In this document: positions 11,401-22,384 of the stretch, one piece after another
Numbering within the stretch: position 1 is the first letter of the stretch
Layout: every line of letters begins with the position of its first letter
Source of the DNA: Artemia franciscana
Lineage: Eukaryota; Arthropoda; Branchiopoda; Anostraca; Artemiidae
DNA: 64,000 bases
Direction of reading: 5' to 3'
NCBI RefSeq assembly: GCF_032884065.1
Contig: NW_027062691.1
Span: forward strand, 558,001-622,000
Position numbers and translations under genes: made by a program
Notes under the pieces: generated by a model
Databases searched by the model: none
Told to the model about the DNA's origin: nothing
The model's input: the letters and a program-made list of their open reading frames with translations, nothing else

Positions 11401-13717
11401 AAGAGCTCATATGGCACTTGTGACGAGGCGAGAAGAGCTAAGAGCCAAGAGATCATATGTTATGAGCTCTAACAAAATTCTATGAATCAATAGATTGATT
11501 TAAAAAGGAAAATAAGAGGCTTAATGCCAGTCAGGATTTAAAATAAGAGCTCTGAGTCACGATGTCCTTCTAAATATCAAAATTCATTAAGATCCGATCA
11601 CCCACTCGTAAGTTATAAATACCTAATTTTTTCAAATTTTTCCTCTCCCTTTAGCCCCCCAGATGGTCGAATCTGGGAAAACGACTTTATCAAGTCAAAT
11701 TGTGCAGCTCCCTGACACGCCTACCAATTTTCATCGTCCTAGCACGTCCAGAAGCACCAAACTCGCCAAATCACTGAGCCCCTCCCCCCAACTCCTCCAA
11801 AGAGAGCGAATCCAGTACGATTCTGTCAATCACGTATCAAAGACATTTGTTTATTCTATCCACCAAGCTTCATCCCGATTCCTCCACTCCAAGTGTTTTT
11901 CCAAGATTTCCCCCTCCAACTCCCCCCAATGTCAAAAGATCTGGTCGGGATTTGAAATAAGAGCTCTGAGACATGGATTCCTTCTAAAAATCTAATTTCA
12001 TTAAGATCCGATCATCTATTCCTAAGATAAAAATACCCCAATTTTCACGTTTTCCAAGAATTCCGGTTTCCCCCTCCAACTCCCCCCAATGTCACAGGAT
12101 CTGGTCGGAATTTAAAATTAGAACTTTAAAGCACAAGATCCTTCTAAATATTAAATTTCATTAAGATCTGGTCACCCTTTCGTAAGTTACAAATACCTCA
12201 ATTTTCAAAATTACCCCCCCCCCCCCATTCCACCAAAGAGAGCAGATCCGGTTCGGTTATGTCAGTCACGTATCTTAGACAGGTTTCTATTCTTCACATC
12301 CAGTTTCATCCTGATCTCACCGCTTTAAGTATTTTCTAAGATTTCCGGTCCCCCCAACTTCCCCCCCCCCAATTACGCTTGATCCGGTTGAGATTTAAAC
12401 TAAGAGATCTGAGTTACGAGGATCTTCTAAATATGAAGTTTCATGAAGATCCGATCACTCCTTCGTAAGTTAAAAACACGTAATTTTTTCTTATTTTTCA
12501 GAATTAGCCCCCCTCCCCCAATAGAGCAGATCCGTTCCAATTATTTAAATCACGTATGTAAGACTTCTGCTTATTTTTCCCAGCAAGTTTCATCCCGATC
12601 CCTCCAATCTAAGTGTTTTCCATGATTTTAGGTTCCCCCACCCCAAACTTCCCCCAATGTCACCAGATCCGGTCAGGATTTACAATAAGAGCTTTGAGAC
12701 ACGATATCCTTCTAGTATCAAATTTTATTGATATCCGATCACCCGTTCGTAAGTTAAAAATACCTCGTTTTTTCTAATTTTTCAGAATTAACCCCTCCAC
12801 CAACTACCCCAAAGAGAGCGGATCCGTTCCGGTTATGTCAATCATGTATCTAGGACTTGTGCTTATCTTTCCCACCAAGTTTCATCCCGATCCCTCCACT
12901 CTAAGTTTTTTCCAAGTTTTAGATTCCCCCTCCCAACTCTCCCCCCCCCAATGTCACCAGATCCGGTCGGGATTTAACATAAGAGCTCTGAGACACGATA
13001 TCCTTCTAAATATCAAATTTAATTGAGATCCGATCACCCATTCGTAAGTTAAAAATACCTCATTTTTTCTAATTTTCAGAAATAACCCACCCCCCAACTA
13101 CCCCAAAGAGAGCGGATCCGTTCCATTTGTGTTAATCATGTATCTAGGACATTTGTTTATTTTTCCCACCAAGTTTCATCCCGATCCCTCCACTCCTCAT
13201 TTTTTCTAATTTTTCAGAACCCCCCCCCCCCCTAGCTGCCCCAAAGAGAGCGGATCCGTTCCGATTATGTCAATCATGTATCTGGGACTTGCGCTTATTT
13301 TTACCATCAAGTTTCATCCCGATCCCTCCACTCTAAGTGATTTCCAAGATTTTAGGTTTCCCCCCTTCAACTCTCCCCAATGTCATCAGATTCGGTTGGG
13401 ATTTAAAATAAGAGCTCTGAGACACAATATCATTCCAAACATCAAATTTGATTAAGATCCCATCACCCGCTCATAAGCTAAAAATACTTCATTTTTTCTA
13501 TTCCAAATTAACCGGCCCCCTACTCCCCCCCCCAGATGGTCAAATTGGGGAAATGACCATTTCTAATTTAATCGGGTCCGGTCCCTGGTACGCTTGCCAA
13601 AATTCATCGTCCTAGCTTACCTCGAAGTGCCTAAAGTAGCAAAACCGGGACCGACGGACCGACAGACAGACCGACAGAATTTGCGATTGCTATATGTCAC
13701 TTGGTTAATACCAAGTG
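11400..13717 (-). repeat. Hairpin-ended repeat R2, inverted orientation
   Basis: This is the reverse complement of the array at 5005-7215: C-rich blocks, CGGATCTTAATG in reverse orientation, and unit spacing of roughly 280 bp with deletions in some units. The outer end carries a perfect hairpin at 13698-13717 (CACTTGGT, loop TAAT, ACCAAGTG) preceded by a GACCGACAGACAGACC tract. The inner end carries the GAGCTCATATGGCACTTGTG segment at about 11404. Confidence 0.8.
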
Positions 13718-13739
13718 CCATAACAACAAATCTTTTCGA

Positions 13740-14729
13740 ATGGAGTTAAGGAACAACATTACAACCTAAAACGAACCTTCCTTAGCCTTCGCTATTTACG
13801 CTAGTCTTGAATCTCTTAAGAAATACTTCTCATTCGATTTCAACGGCCCTTGTGTTTCAGGAGTTGTTTTTAAAGAATGGGAACAAAAAGTCAAACTTTA
13901 GCGTAAAGAGCAAGGTATGAAAAAGGGATAGTTATACTCATTTATGTAATAATTTCTGTTCATTTTAAGATTTAATGTTGCTCCATACTTTCAATTGAAA
14001 AACTAGTTTTTATTTTAATTTTTGACGCTTTTTCAAGGGTCAAAAATTAAAATAATCTTTTATCCCAGGGAATCTCCCTTCCCCCTGTGTGAAATTCTCC
14101 CTGAAAATTTCATTCCCGCAGAGAATTCTCCTCGCAATTCCCCTTCCCCCATAAATTTCCGCCCGAAAGACTTCCGTATATTTCCCAAGAACAAATAACA
14201 TATTTAAACAATAGGTGAATTGCATAATTTACAGCCCCTTTCCCTGGAGTTGTGGGGGAGCATGTCATTACCAAACGTATAGTTATTGTAAAATTTAACC
14301 ATGCTAAAATAAATGGCTATCTCAAAATCTTGATCAGATATCTCTGGGGGGAAATGAGCAAGGGGGGACTAGTTGTCTTCCAATCTTTGTCTTCTAATCT
14401 TTTCAGTTTCTTAAAAAGGGCATTAGAACTTTTAATTTACATTCGAATGATTCCTCTCTCGATTTCAAAGGATTATTGCTTTAACGCGATACCCGTGAAG
14501 AAAAAAAAGGAACCCACCTAAGTGATATTTCTTCTAGCCAAAAATACAAAATTCCACTTTTTTTAGACTAGAGCCTTAAACCTCTATAGTAAGGCTTTCG
14601 GATATTTTGAATCTGATGTTTTGATTTTTATTCAGATCGCTTGACTTTTTGGGGGTGTTTCCCTCCTTTTTTTGAATATGTGGCATATTTTCTTAGGATC
14701 GTAGCTTATCAGAGGCAACGCTATAACGT
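13740..14729 (-). repeat. Repeat family R1, truncated at the assembly gap
   Basis: The foldback module (13740-14010, with AAACTTTAGCGTAAAGAG) is followed by R1 body sequence that runs into the Ns. The hairpin end is missing because the assembly breaks inside the repeat, which makes this a weak point for scaffold joining. Confidence 0.75.
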
Positions 14730-14780
14730 NNNNNNNNNNNNNNNNNNNNNNNNNNNNNNNNNNNNNNNNNNNNNNNNNNN
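14730..14780. other. Assembly gap (about 50 Ns)
   Basis: This is a run of undetermined bases. It separates + strand METTL23/ACBD6 sequence on the left from - strand METTL23 exons on the right. Confidence 1.
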
Positions 14781-14891
14781 TTTCCATGTTGTCACCCTGT
14801 TTTTGTTATATGGAACATGAGACAATGAAAATTGTCAAGCTGCCAAACTGTTACTGATTTTTAATTTTGAATAAAATCTACCTGGTATAAA

Positions 14892-15074
14892 ATGGCTAGC
14901 GCAATCGGGAGTAAATTCTTCGGTTTGGCAAATAAAGCAAGTATTTTGGATGGATTTAAAAATGCCCCTGGTTTCTTACTGGATTCCTGGTTTACGGAAG
15001 ATTATTTTTTACCTGGCAAAACCAATAATATGATCGCATTATGGAGCTACAATCAACTATGCAATGTTTCATAA
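14892..15074 (+). CDS. Unrecognised 60-codon ORF
   Basis: A short open frame beginning MASAIGSKFFGLANK is found downstream of the gap. It has no recognised domain, and on the opposite strand it lies in what would be the METTL23 intron. It could be a chance ORF or a small exon; evidence is weak. Confidence 0.15.
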   Translation: MASAIGSKFFGLANKASILDGFKNAPGFLLDSWFTEDYFLPGKTNNMIALWSYNQLCNVS

Positions 15075-15474
15075 GTTTACACAAAAGTTTGCTGTTTATT
15101 TTCTTCAACTAATTGAAGACATAATACATATTTTTTAATACATAAAATTATAAAATAATTTTAATTTATATAATTTAAATAATTTAATCCAATAATTTAA
15201 AATCATATAAAATTAATACATAAATTTTTTTAATAAAAAATATTTTTAATACATAAAACAAGCAGTCAACTTAAAGTAACGTCACTGGGAGGGTGTAAAG
15301 AGAAAAGCTTTGGACAGATAGTAAGGAGGCCAGAACCAGGGGCACAAAGAAAACCCTCTAGAAGCAGTTGTGGCCTAAAAACTCCCTTTTCCATTTTCTC
15401 ACCCCGCCTTTAGCAAAAATGACACGATAGCTTGAATAAAGTTAATGTTTATAAAAATGATTAAAAATACTGAC

Positions 15475-15600
15475 GGTTACAAGTATTTTCTCGAAAACTT
15501 CTGGATCGTAAAAACAATCTGAACCAATGATAAAATCCAAATGTTTCAAGCCAAATATTTCACTGTGGAAAAGTCCCCAAGTCAGTCCAATAACAGACAC
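15475..15600 (-). CDS. METTL23: METTL23 methyltransferase, internal exon
   Basis: Read on the - strand, a strong polypyrimidine acceptor (TTTTTTTTCTTTTAG) precedes an open stretch of 42 codons. The stretch begins VSVIGLTWG and contains LDFIIGSDCFYDPEVFEKIL, ending LVT before a GTCAGT donor. This matches the middle of METTL23 (human GLTWG ... ASDVFFEPEDFEDIL), including the acidic post-strand motif shared by METTL21-like methyltransferases. Phase is 0 at both ends, so it joins the phase-0 donor of the exon at 17881-18123 exactly (DLQDK then VSVIG). The next expected segment (FL-EENPTAKF) is not found downstream on this strand within the window; it is at 1-202 on the opposite strand. The donor at GTCAGT is not the only candidate: GTAACC two codons earlier could also serve. 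Confidence 0.85.
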
Positions 15601-17880
15601 CTAAAAGAAAAAAAAAACTACAGAGAAGCCATAGCCAAACCACAACCAAACCAAAATCACAGAAAAACGGAGAGTTTAATTGTGGAAACTTACGGCTCAA
15701 AAACTTCTTCTTTTTTACTAGATTAACACTTATCACAAAAGAGCCAATTAGGTTTTAGAAGGGCGGAGTTATTTGTTAAAAACTATGTTTTGATTTCATT
15801 GGTTCACTTGTGCCACATATTTTCGAAAGCCAATCACTTTATCCTTTATTTCTGGAGAGAAAAATAACCCCGCTTTTTCATAACTGGGTTAACTAGTTGT
15901 TAGAGTTACCTAATGCTAAGTGACAAATCTAGCCTTACAAAGTAATGCAACTAAAGTTTTTTTTACTCATAAAAGTGCTAAGCTCTTACTTCTTACTGCT
16001 CAGATTATTGTTGTTTGCTTCATCACAGTGTTAAGTTCTTACAGCTCACTGCCAAAAAGAACACTGAAGAGAGAACATTGATGAATAACTCATCCATGTC
16101 CTTGGACCACTGATCAGAATAGAATCAAGAAAGATGTTAGAAAAAAAAAATCCTAAGAAGTAAGATTAGATCAATCAGATTTTCGCTAAAATTGTTTTCG
16201 TTAGAAGATACAAGATTTTAGCACACTGATGTTGGTTGCATCAGTAGCTGCAACCTAGGAAAGACGACTCGGCCAATAGTTACCCAAAATCAAATATTTT
16301 AAATCAAATGGTATTGAAATAAAAAGTAAACCATTGGAATTGACATGGCCGAAAACCCTATTAAGGAAACAAAGTCCCATGACTTGAACAAAAAAGGTAG
16401 TATTTTTTTTGCATGAGAAGCATTGATGTGTGTCTTTTCTTCCGTTTTTCCTTCTTCACTACTAGAAGGGCACTGGAACATTGTAGAGAGTTATTCAAGG
16501 GCTCACTTTAAAGGAAATTTCTATATCTAGTACCTTTTGTGATTAAATAAAATCAATTTTTCGATTTACCAAAATACAGGGCTAGTGTATAATATTGTCA
16601 CTCCAGATTCGTTGCCCGACATTAAGTAACCTGAAGATAAGATACCCAAAGCTTAGACATACATATTGAAATTTAGAAACAAAGGATTTTTTCTTCTGAA
16701 ATGGAAATACAACAAGTTAAATTCCAAATCTAGGGAGAAGGAAGCCCCCCTCCCTTGAATCCACTAAATAGTGCTTCTGAGCATGAGATCAACGTAGTTG
16801 ATAAAACGAACTGTAAAGTGATTTAGCGACTGGAATTATATAAAAGGCATTTAGTTCACATACAGACTGAACAGTTCTTCTCAAGTAAACCTTATATTCT
16901 GGCTTCATTCTTGTTCAAGAAAACAGTAACAAGGTCCAGAAACGTTTGACAATCTTGGATTTCATCACCTTTTTTTGAATCCTTGTTTAGTACGAAACGA
17001 TTGTATCCAAAAAAAAACAAAAAAAAACAGGAACAGTCAACTTTATTTTTCTTTCAGATTTTTTCACTGTCCAGGATAATGTTGCTCGAACAGAACAGTC
17101 TTTGCACATCACGTCAAAAGATTAAAAATAAGTAACACTCACTAAATATATAAAAGACTAAAAGGTCACAAAAAAAGTAAAAAGGAAGGGAAAAGAGCGA
17201 ACTTATACAAAAAATAGGCAACGCCTATGAAAATAACAAAAAGAGAGAAAATAGCGGGATGTTTTGTTAATTTTTTCCGTATTTTAGGAGACAAAATTTT
17301 GTCAAATCTGGTTGTAAAGTTGCAAACGGTGAACAAGGTGGGAAATCACTGAGAAGCAGCCTGAGGCGGGTAGAATCTAAATCGGGAGTCTCTTTTTGGG
17401 AATAATGTTTTCAATGCGAGGATTTGTTGTTGTATTTTTTAAAGCAGGGACAACTTACCTCTCCTGCATTCAAGCATTTTTAACCTAGCTTTTCTTATAT
17501 AAAGAGAGTATGGAACTCAGGGTACCAAACTGAACATAACCTTGTCTCTCACTCTTGGTTCTTACTTGATCTGAAGCATACCCAAATTAAAAAGTGGTGC
17601 AGACATATTTTCAGATGAGGATAACAACAGCCAACTGTTAACTCAGTCCCTTTCGGAATCATATCATCCCTAACAAGACCTAAGGAAGTCTCTAAATCTG
17701 GTTCGTCTCTAAAGCACCTTGGTTTGTATTTGACTGGGATTTAGGACCAAAAATGGGTAATCCCAAAGTCAAGCTTTTTTTACTATGAAGTTTAGAAATG
17801 TAAAAATCTTCCCAGGAGGAGGGAGGGACGACACCGTCCGAACATGAATGAATCAATTGCCTGGGCTACTATATTCATAC
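15601..17880 (-). other. METTL23 intron
   Basis: This is the interval between two phase-compatible METTL23 exons. It is AT-rich, with a dispersed repeat at 16220-16570 related to 10700-11110, and no other gene was seen. Confidence 0.7.
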
Positions 17881-18123
17881 CTTGTCTTGTAGATCATTAG
17901 CGTTGATATTATTTTGACATAGCTGTAAGCAATGAGGCAGTTTAATGCTATCGGAGACAGTCACTTTCGCACCAACCTTTGCAGCAACAATACCAGGAAG
18001 GCAGGTACCTGCTCCTATTTCTAAAACAGTCTTGGACACAAAAGCTTCCTTGTTACACCAGATATACCAAGCCAAAACTGATGCACATGGCCATGTGTAC
18101 AATCCGTAACTTGCTTTCTGTTG
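17881..18123 (-). CDS. METTL23: METTL23 methyltransferase, SAM-binding exon
   Basis: This is an 81-codon exon on the - strand with acceptor CTACTTTCAG before CAACAG and donor AAG|GTATGA after DLQDK. It encodes YGLYTWPCASVLAWYIW, the N-terminal signature of METTL23 (human YGMYVWPCAVVLAQYLW). The SAM-binding motif I follows as TVLEIGAGTCLPGIVAA, then VTVSDSIKLPHCLQLC (human ILSDSSELPHCLEVC). It is phase 0 at its 3' end and continues into 15600-15475. Open sequence upstream of 18123 reads as hydrophobic residues without homology and is taken as intron. The first exon, encoding the short N-terminus before the YGLY block, was not located. Methyltransferase identity is strong. Confidence 0.9.
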
Positions 18124-19520
18124 CTGAAAGTAGACCCATCTTATTAGAATAAATGTGGCACATAAAAGGTCAATATAAAACCAAACACTTTTACTTAATC
18201 TCAACCTACAGATTACCTACTTTGGTGACTTGTAACACATAGCACTATTTATTTATAGCATTTTTTTTTAATTTGCGTTTTCTGATATTTTCTAAATTGA
18301 CACAATATTCACACAAAAAAAAAGAACAGAAGTAAAATAAAAAATGTTCACATGAAAAGACTAAACAACAGCATGTGAATTGTGTTGATCACAAAACTGT
18401 AATCTAGGGAACAAAACTATATACATTTTGCCAGATAGAATAGTTTGTCTTTGATTTAGTTTGAATAGTTTTTCTGTAATACTAAAAAAGAGCAGTAAAT
18501 AATTCCTAATAGCCCCACAGCTTTAATCTATTTAAAATTTTTGTCATTACTTTATCAAAGTCTAGGTTAAAAAAGATTATATGAAATGGAAATAAGAGAA
18601 CCTGGTAAAAAATAATGTGAACAGTCAATATCCTGAAGTCATATCCTGCTATAATAAAAGATGCCAAGAAATGCTGAATAAGGGGTGCCAAGGTGTGAAA
18701 AATGAACAACAAGTCAATCCTCTTACACCTTAGTTCTGTCTAATCCTAACACTACTCATCAAAAATGCTCTTTTTCTTTTGTATTTTACTCCACTTAACC
18801 TCTGTTTTGTGAAGTAGGTGATCAATAAATTATTATTATTATGTATGATGAACCAAGTCTTTTTGATAATAGTTCTTTATTTCTCTTTGGGTTGGAACCT
18901 GATGCACTTGGTTATTTTATTCATTTGGTATCTCATTCTTTACAATGAAAAAACGTAAATAAAAATATTGTGATTTTATATTAGCAACACATTTCACAAT
19001 AAATTAAACACTCTCATGAATAAAGTGGCCAAACAAATTAGGTGAGTTCCACCCCAAAGTAAAATAACAAACAATTACCCAAAACAAAGGATTGACAACA
19101 TCATTGAATACTGAGAATTATTGAACAGACTTGGAAAGTCTGACAGAACAACAAGAAGAAAAGAGAATCAACTTTGCTTTGCTTCCATTTGATTTAAATC
19201 TAAGGCATAAGCAAGGAAAAAATACTGAAGCCTACTATTTTTTTGGGCCTTTTGCTTGTTATTACCAAGTAGTTACTTGTACAAAGGTTTTTTTTCTGAA
19301 CTTAAGGTAAAATAGAAACAATTTTGATATTGAAAGATCAAAGCTCAAGCTATTTCTCCATCTGAGAAAAAATATGTTACAGAACTAAATCAGGAGAACA
19401 AGTCAAATTTTAGTAATTATAAAAAAAAACATTATCAAATCAACTTGGAATGCAAACAAAGCTGGTAATCTGAGGCTTAGTTTTTGCAATCACAAGGTAG
19501 TTGACAAAAGACATGGAGAT
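18124..19520. other. Unannotated stretch, probably METTL23 upstream intron
   Basis: No exon or other gene is recognised. An (ATT)n-like tail at 18828-18841, following GATCAATAA, could be the 3' end of a retroposon. Confidence 0.35.
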
Positions 19521-19524
19521 TAAT

Positions 19525-20555
19525 TAATTTGTTATTTGGGAAACATAAGAAGTCTTCACTACTGAGTGAAATGGATAGCCAAAATAGGATTATGGTACAT
19601 GATGAAAAAGAAATCGCTAAGGTTTTAAATCAGCATTTTGTTATTATTGGTGAAAAAAGAACAAATTTATCATCACCGTTGTCAGATTATGTTTCCCTTT
19701 GTACCTGCCACCACCTTTAGATAAATTGATGCTCCTGTCTCCAATCACAGAATCCAAGATGATGTACATCACTATACTTATAAAACATGGCAATTCTGAA
19801 GTGTTAGACAGTTCTTTTTCTAGCCTTGGGAAAGTGGTTATGCCTGGTATTTGTTCATTTAATAAACTTAATATTCAGACAGAAGTTTTTCTATTTTCTT
19901 TTTAAGTTTCGAAAGTTATTGCTCTATATAAAGAGGATGATAATAATAATCTGCCTAATTTAAATACAGTCTGTTTTCTAAAATTGTAAAAAGAGTATTA
20001 TATAACTAAAGGTATACCTATTTTTTTGAAAAATTGAATTGTTTTTGAAGCTTCAATTTAGTCTCTGAAAGGGACTTGGAACCAGTCATCCTATGATTAA
20101 AGCTTTTATTGTTTTCAAAAGTAAAACTGTGACAAATAGTTGAACTCTTCATTACCACAAGTTGTTTGATTACCCAGTTGTGTGAGCAAATGTCTTGACA
20201 AAGGAAAAATTTATTTAAACCTGTTCCTGTATATTCAAAAAGTGCTTGACTTGATTTCTCATTTGATCTTATTTCCAAGGTTTAAAAATTTGAGGGTTCA
20301 TGGGAAAACACTGGATTTAGGAAAATCGTATCTTCCTCAGAGAGCACAAGCTACTTTAGTTAATAATTCTGCCTATTCTTTCCTTCCACTATTGTCAGTG
20401 ATTGGTGTCCTAGAAGATTGTTTACTGCCTATTGAAAGAGTGAGAAGCATTCTTTATCCTGGTATAGTTATTGACAAACATCTCTCATGGAAGGATAACA
20501 TCAGCAAAGTTGTGAAGCTGAAACTAACTTTGTTGTATGCCTACTTCATTTAAGC
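19525..20555 (+). mobile_element. LINE reverse-transcriptase remnant (CR1/Jockey-like)
   Basis: Broken frames give the order expected of a CR1/Jockey-superfamily ORF2. First comes an IMVHDEKEIAKVLNQHF block (pre-RT), then a KGLGTSHPMIKAF segment corresponding to the FRKGLGT motif, then YPGIVIDKHLSWKDNISKV (thumb region). Frameshifts and stops show it is dead. A piece of the R3 DNA transposon abuts its 3' side. Confidence 0.65.
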
Positions 20556-20569
20556 AGATCTATTTTGCA

Positions 20570-20945
20570 AGGTTTCACTTTTATAACAGACATAGGCTAT
20601 TTTTGAAGGACATCAAAGGTCAGGACCCTCTAGAGGGAGAAGGAGTGGAGTTTGGCACTTCAAAATACCTTCCCAAGGCATACTTTAGCCAGTACACCCA
20701 TCCCTGAAAGTTTCATTTTCCTAACCTAACCCCTTTCTTAGAAATTACTACTACTATTAACTCACTGCAGCACCAAGCCGCCTGAGGCCAACACAGCTAC
20801 GCACGCTCCTCCTCCAACCTAATCTATTTAAAGCCTCCCTCTTTACCCCTCCCAGGAAGTTCCCACTTCCTTTAAATCTTTATTTATGACATCCTCCCAA
20901 CCCAGACAAGGACGTTCTTTCTTAGAAAGCAAGAAGTCTATCAAC
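20570..20945 (-). mobile_element. R3 DNA-transposon half with a nested LINE 3' end
   Basis: The sequence runs through the R3 right half (CCCTCTAGAGGGAGAAGGAG, CTGAAAGTTTCATTTTCCTA). It is interrupted at about 20745-20930 by an antisense LINE family A 3' end (LGWEDVINKDLKEVGTSWEG), then resumes with AAGTCTATCAACTAGAATTT. This gives a clear relative age: R3 first, the LINE later. Confidence 0.75.
20745..20930 (-). mobile_element. 5'-truncated LINE family A 3' end
   Basis: The reverse complement encodes LGWEDVINKDLKEVGTSWEG and the terminal GGLVL block of family A and ends in a TAGTAGTA-like repeat. It is inserted inside an R3 copy, typical of 5'-truncated LINE insertion. Confidence 0.75.
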
Positions 20946-21750
20946 TAGAATTTTACCATATGTTTTGTTGGATTTATAATGTTTCTCTTTTTAGTAAACG
21001 TACCACAAGTCATCTCAAAAAGTTTTACACAGTTCCCTTTGAAGGAGTGGAAACAGGGAAGGAGCTTCCCAGAGATCATTAAGGCTATGGATATATTCCT
21101 GAATTTCATTGACATAGCTCAACTACTTCTGATTAGCCTAGAATTTCATCAAAGACAAAAAAAAATTCTAAAGGGTACCTCTGGTATGGTTACTGTTAGG
21201 TTTTGTACATTACTCTTAAAATGGAAGAATTTATTCGTTGCATGTTGCATATGCTCAGGTTTAAAATTTATATGGAATGCTTATATAGAAATTTTTAAAA
21301 TGCTTTCTAGGAAAAAATATTTTAACAGCTTATGCCAAGTTCACATGCATAGGATTTTGTAAAAATCCTATAGCGAAATCCTTAAAGGTTCCAATGAAAA
21401 GTGTTCACACGTAAAGAAGCGTCTATATGCATAGGGTAAGCACGTAATTAGTAAAATATTTTTGAGGGTGAAATATTTGAAAAGTTCAAACATGGATCCG
21501 TATTCAAATCTGGAAGAATTGGCGATTGGGTAGCCTGATTCAATTTGTGTGGCCAGAAGTATAATTTCAAGATTCTATATTGTGGTTTCCATTTGTCTTT
21601 TTATAGTCATTCCATTCAGGTTACCCTGGATGTTTTTCATTGTGACAGATTGTTGTAATGCTCTGCTGAAAGAGGAAAAATATTTTAATTACATAGGATA
21701 AGAAAATTTCAGTAGGCTAATCAGTTAAAAGTCTTAAACTAGCTGGGGAA

Positions 21751-22381
21751 GGGTAAAATTCTAGTTATTTGACTTCTTGCTATCTCAGAAAGGGTTTAGG
21801 TAAGGAAAATGAAACTTTCAGGGATAAATTTACAGACTAAAGTATGTCCCGGGAAGGTATTTTGAAGCAACTACCTCTGCTCCTTCTCCCTCTAGAGGGC
21901 CTTGACCTTTGATGACCTTTGAAAATATGTGTTTTATAAAAGTGAAACGGTTGCAAAATAGATCTTCTGCTTAATTGAAGCACAACAAAATTGTTTTCAG
22001 CATCATAACTTTGCTCAATTTTGTTTTATAAGGTTTTAAAGATATGCAAATATATTTCCTAAATTTTGAAAAAAAACATTGGTATGGCTCAAAATTCTAC
22101 TCAGATAACAGGAATTGCATTTTCAGAACTAAAGGCAGAGAAAAAGCAACTGGTAACTGAAAAATTAAGGTAAAATGTTGTTTTGCCAAAATTTCAATAG
22201 GCATAGACCTGTCATTTAGGCAAATTTCAGGGCCCTCTAGAGGGAGAAGGAGTGGAGGTGGGTACTTTAAAATACCTTCCTGGGACATACTTTAGCCTGT
22301 AGATTTATCCCTGAAAGTTTCATTTTCCTAACCTAAACCCTTTCTGAGATAGCAAGAAGTCAATTGACTAGAATTTTACCC
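21751..22381. mobile_element. Full-length R3 DNA transposon (MITE-like)
   Basis: The 631-bp element begins GGGTAAAATTCTAGT and ends with the complement ACTAGAATTTTACCC. The terminal inverted repeats extend about 150 bp, through AGAAAGGGTTTAGG, GAAACTTTCAGGGAT and CTCTAGAGGGCC. It has no coding capacity. Target-site duplication is not clear, so the superfamily is unassigned. Confidence 0.8.
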
Positions 22382-22384
22382 AGG

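Noticed and set aside
18124-18204. N-terminal extension of the METTL23 exon with its own Met and a hydrophobic stretch
   Set aside because: A good splice acceptor (CTACTTTCAG) lies at the point where METTL23 homology begins, so the upstream residues are intronic.
20018-20278. Antisense ORF with SFTFENNKSFNH, considered as a METTL23 first exon
   Set aside because: It lies opposite a LINE reverse-transcriptase remnant and lacks the expected N-terminal METTL23 pattern.
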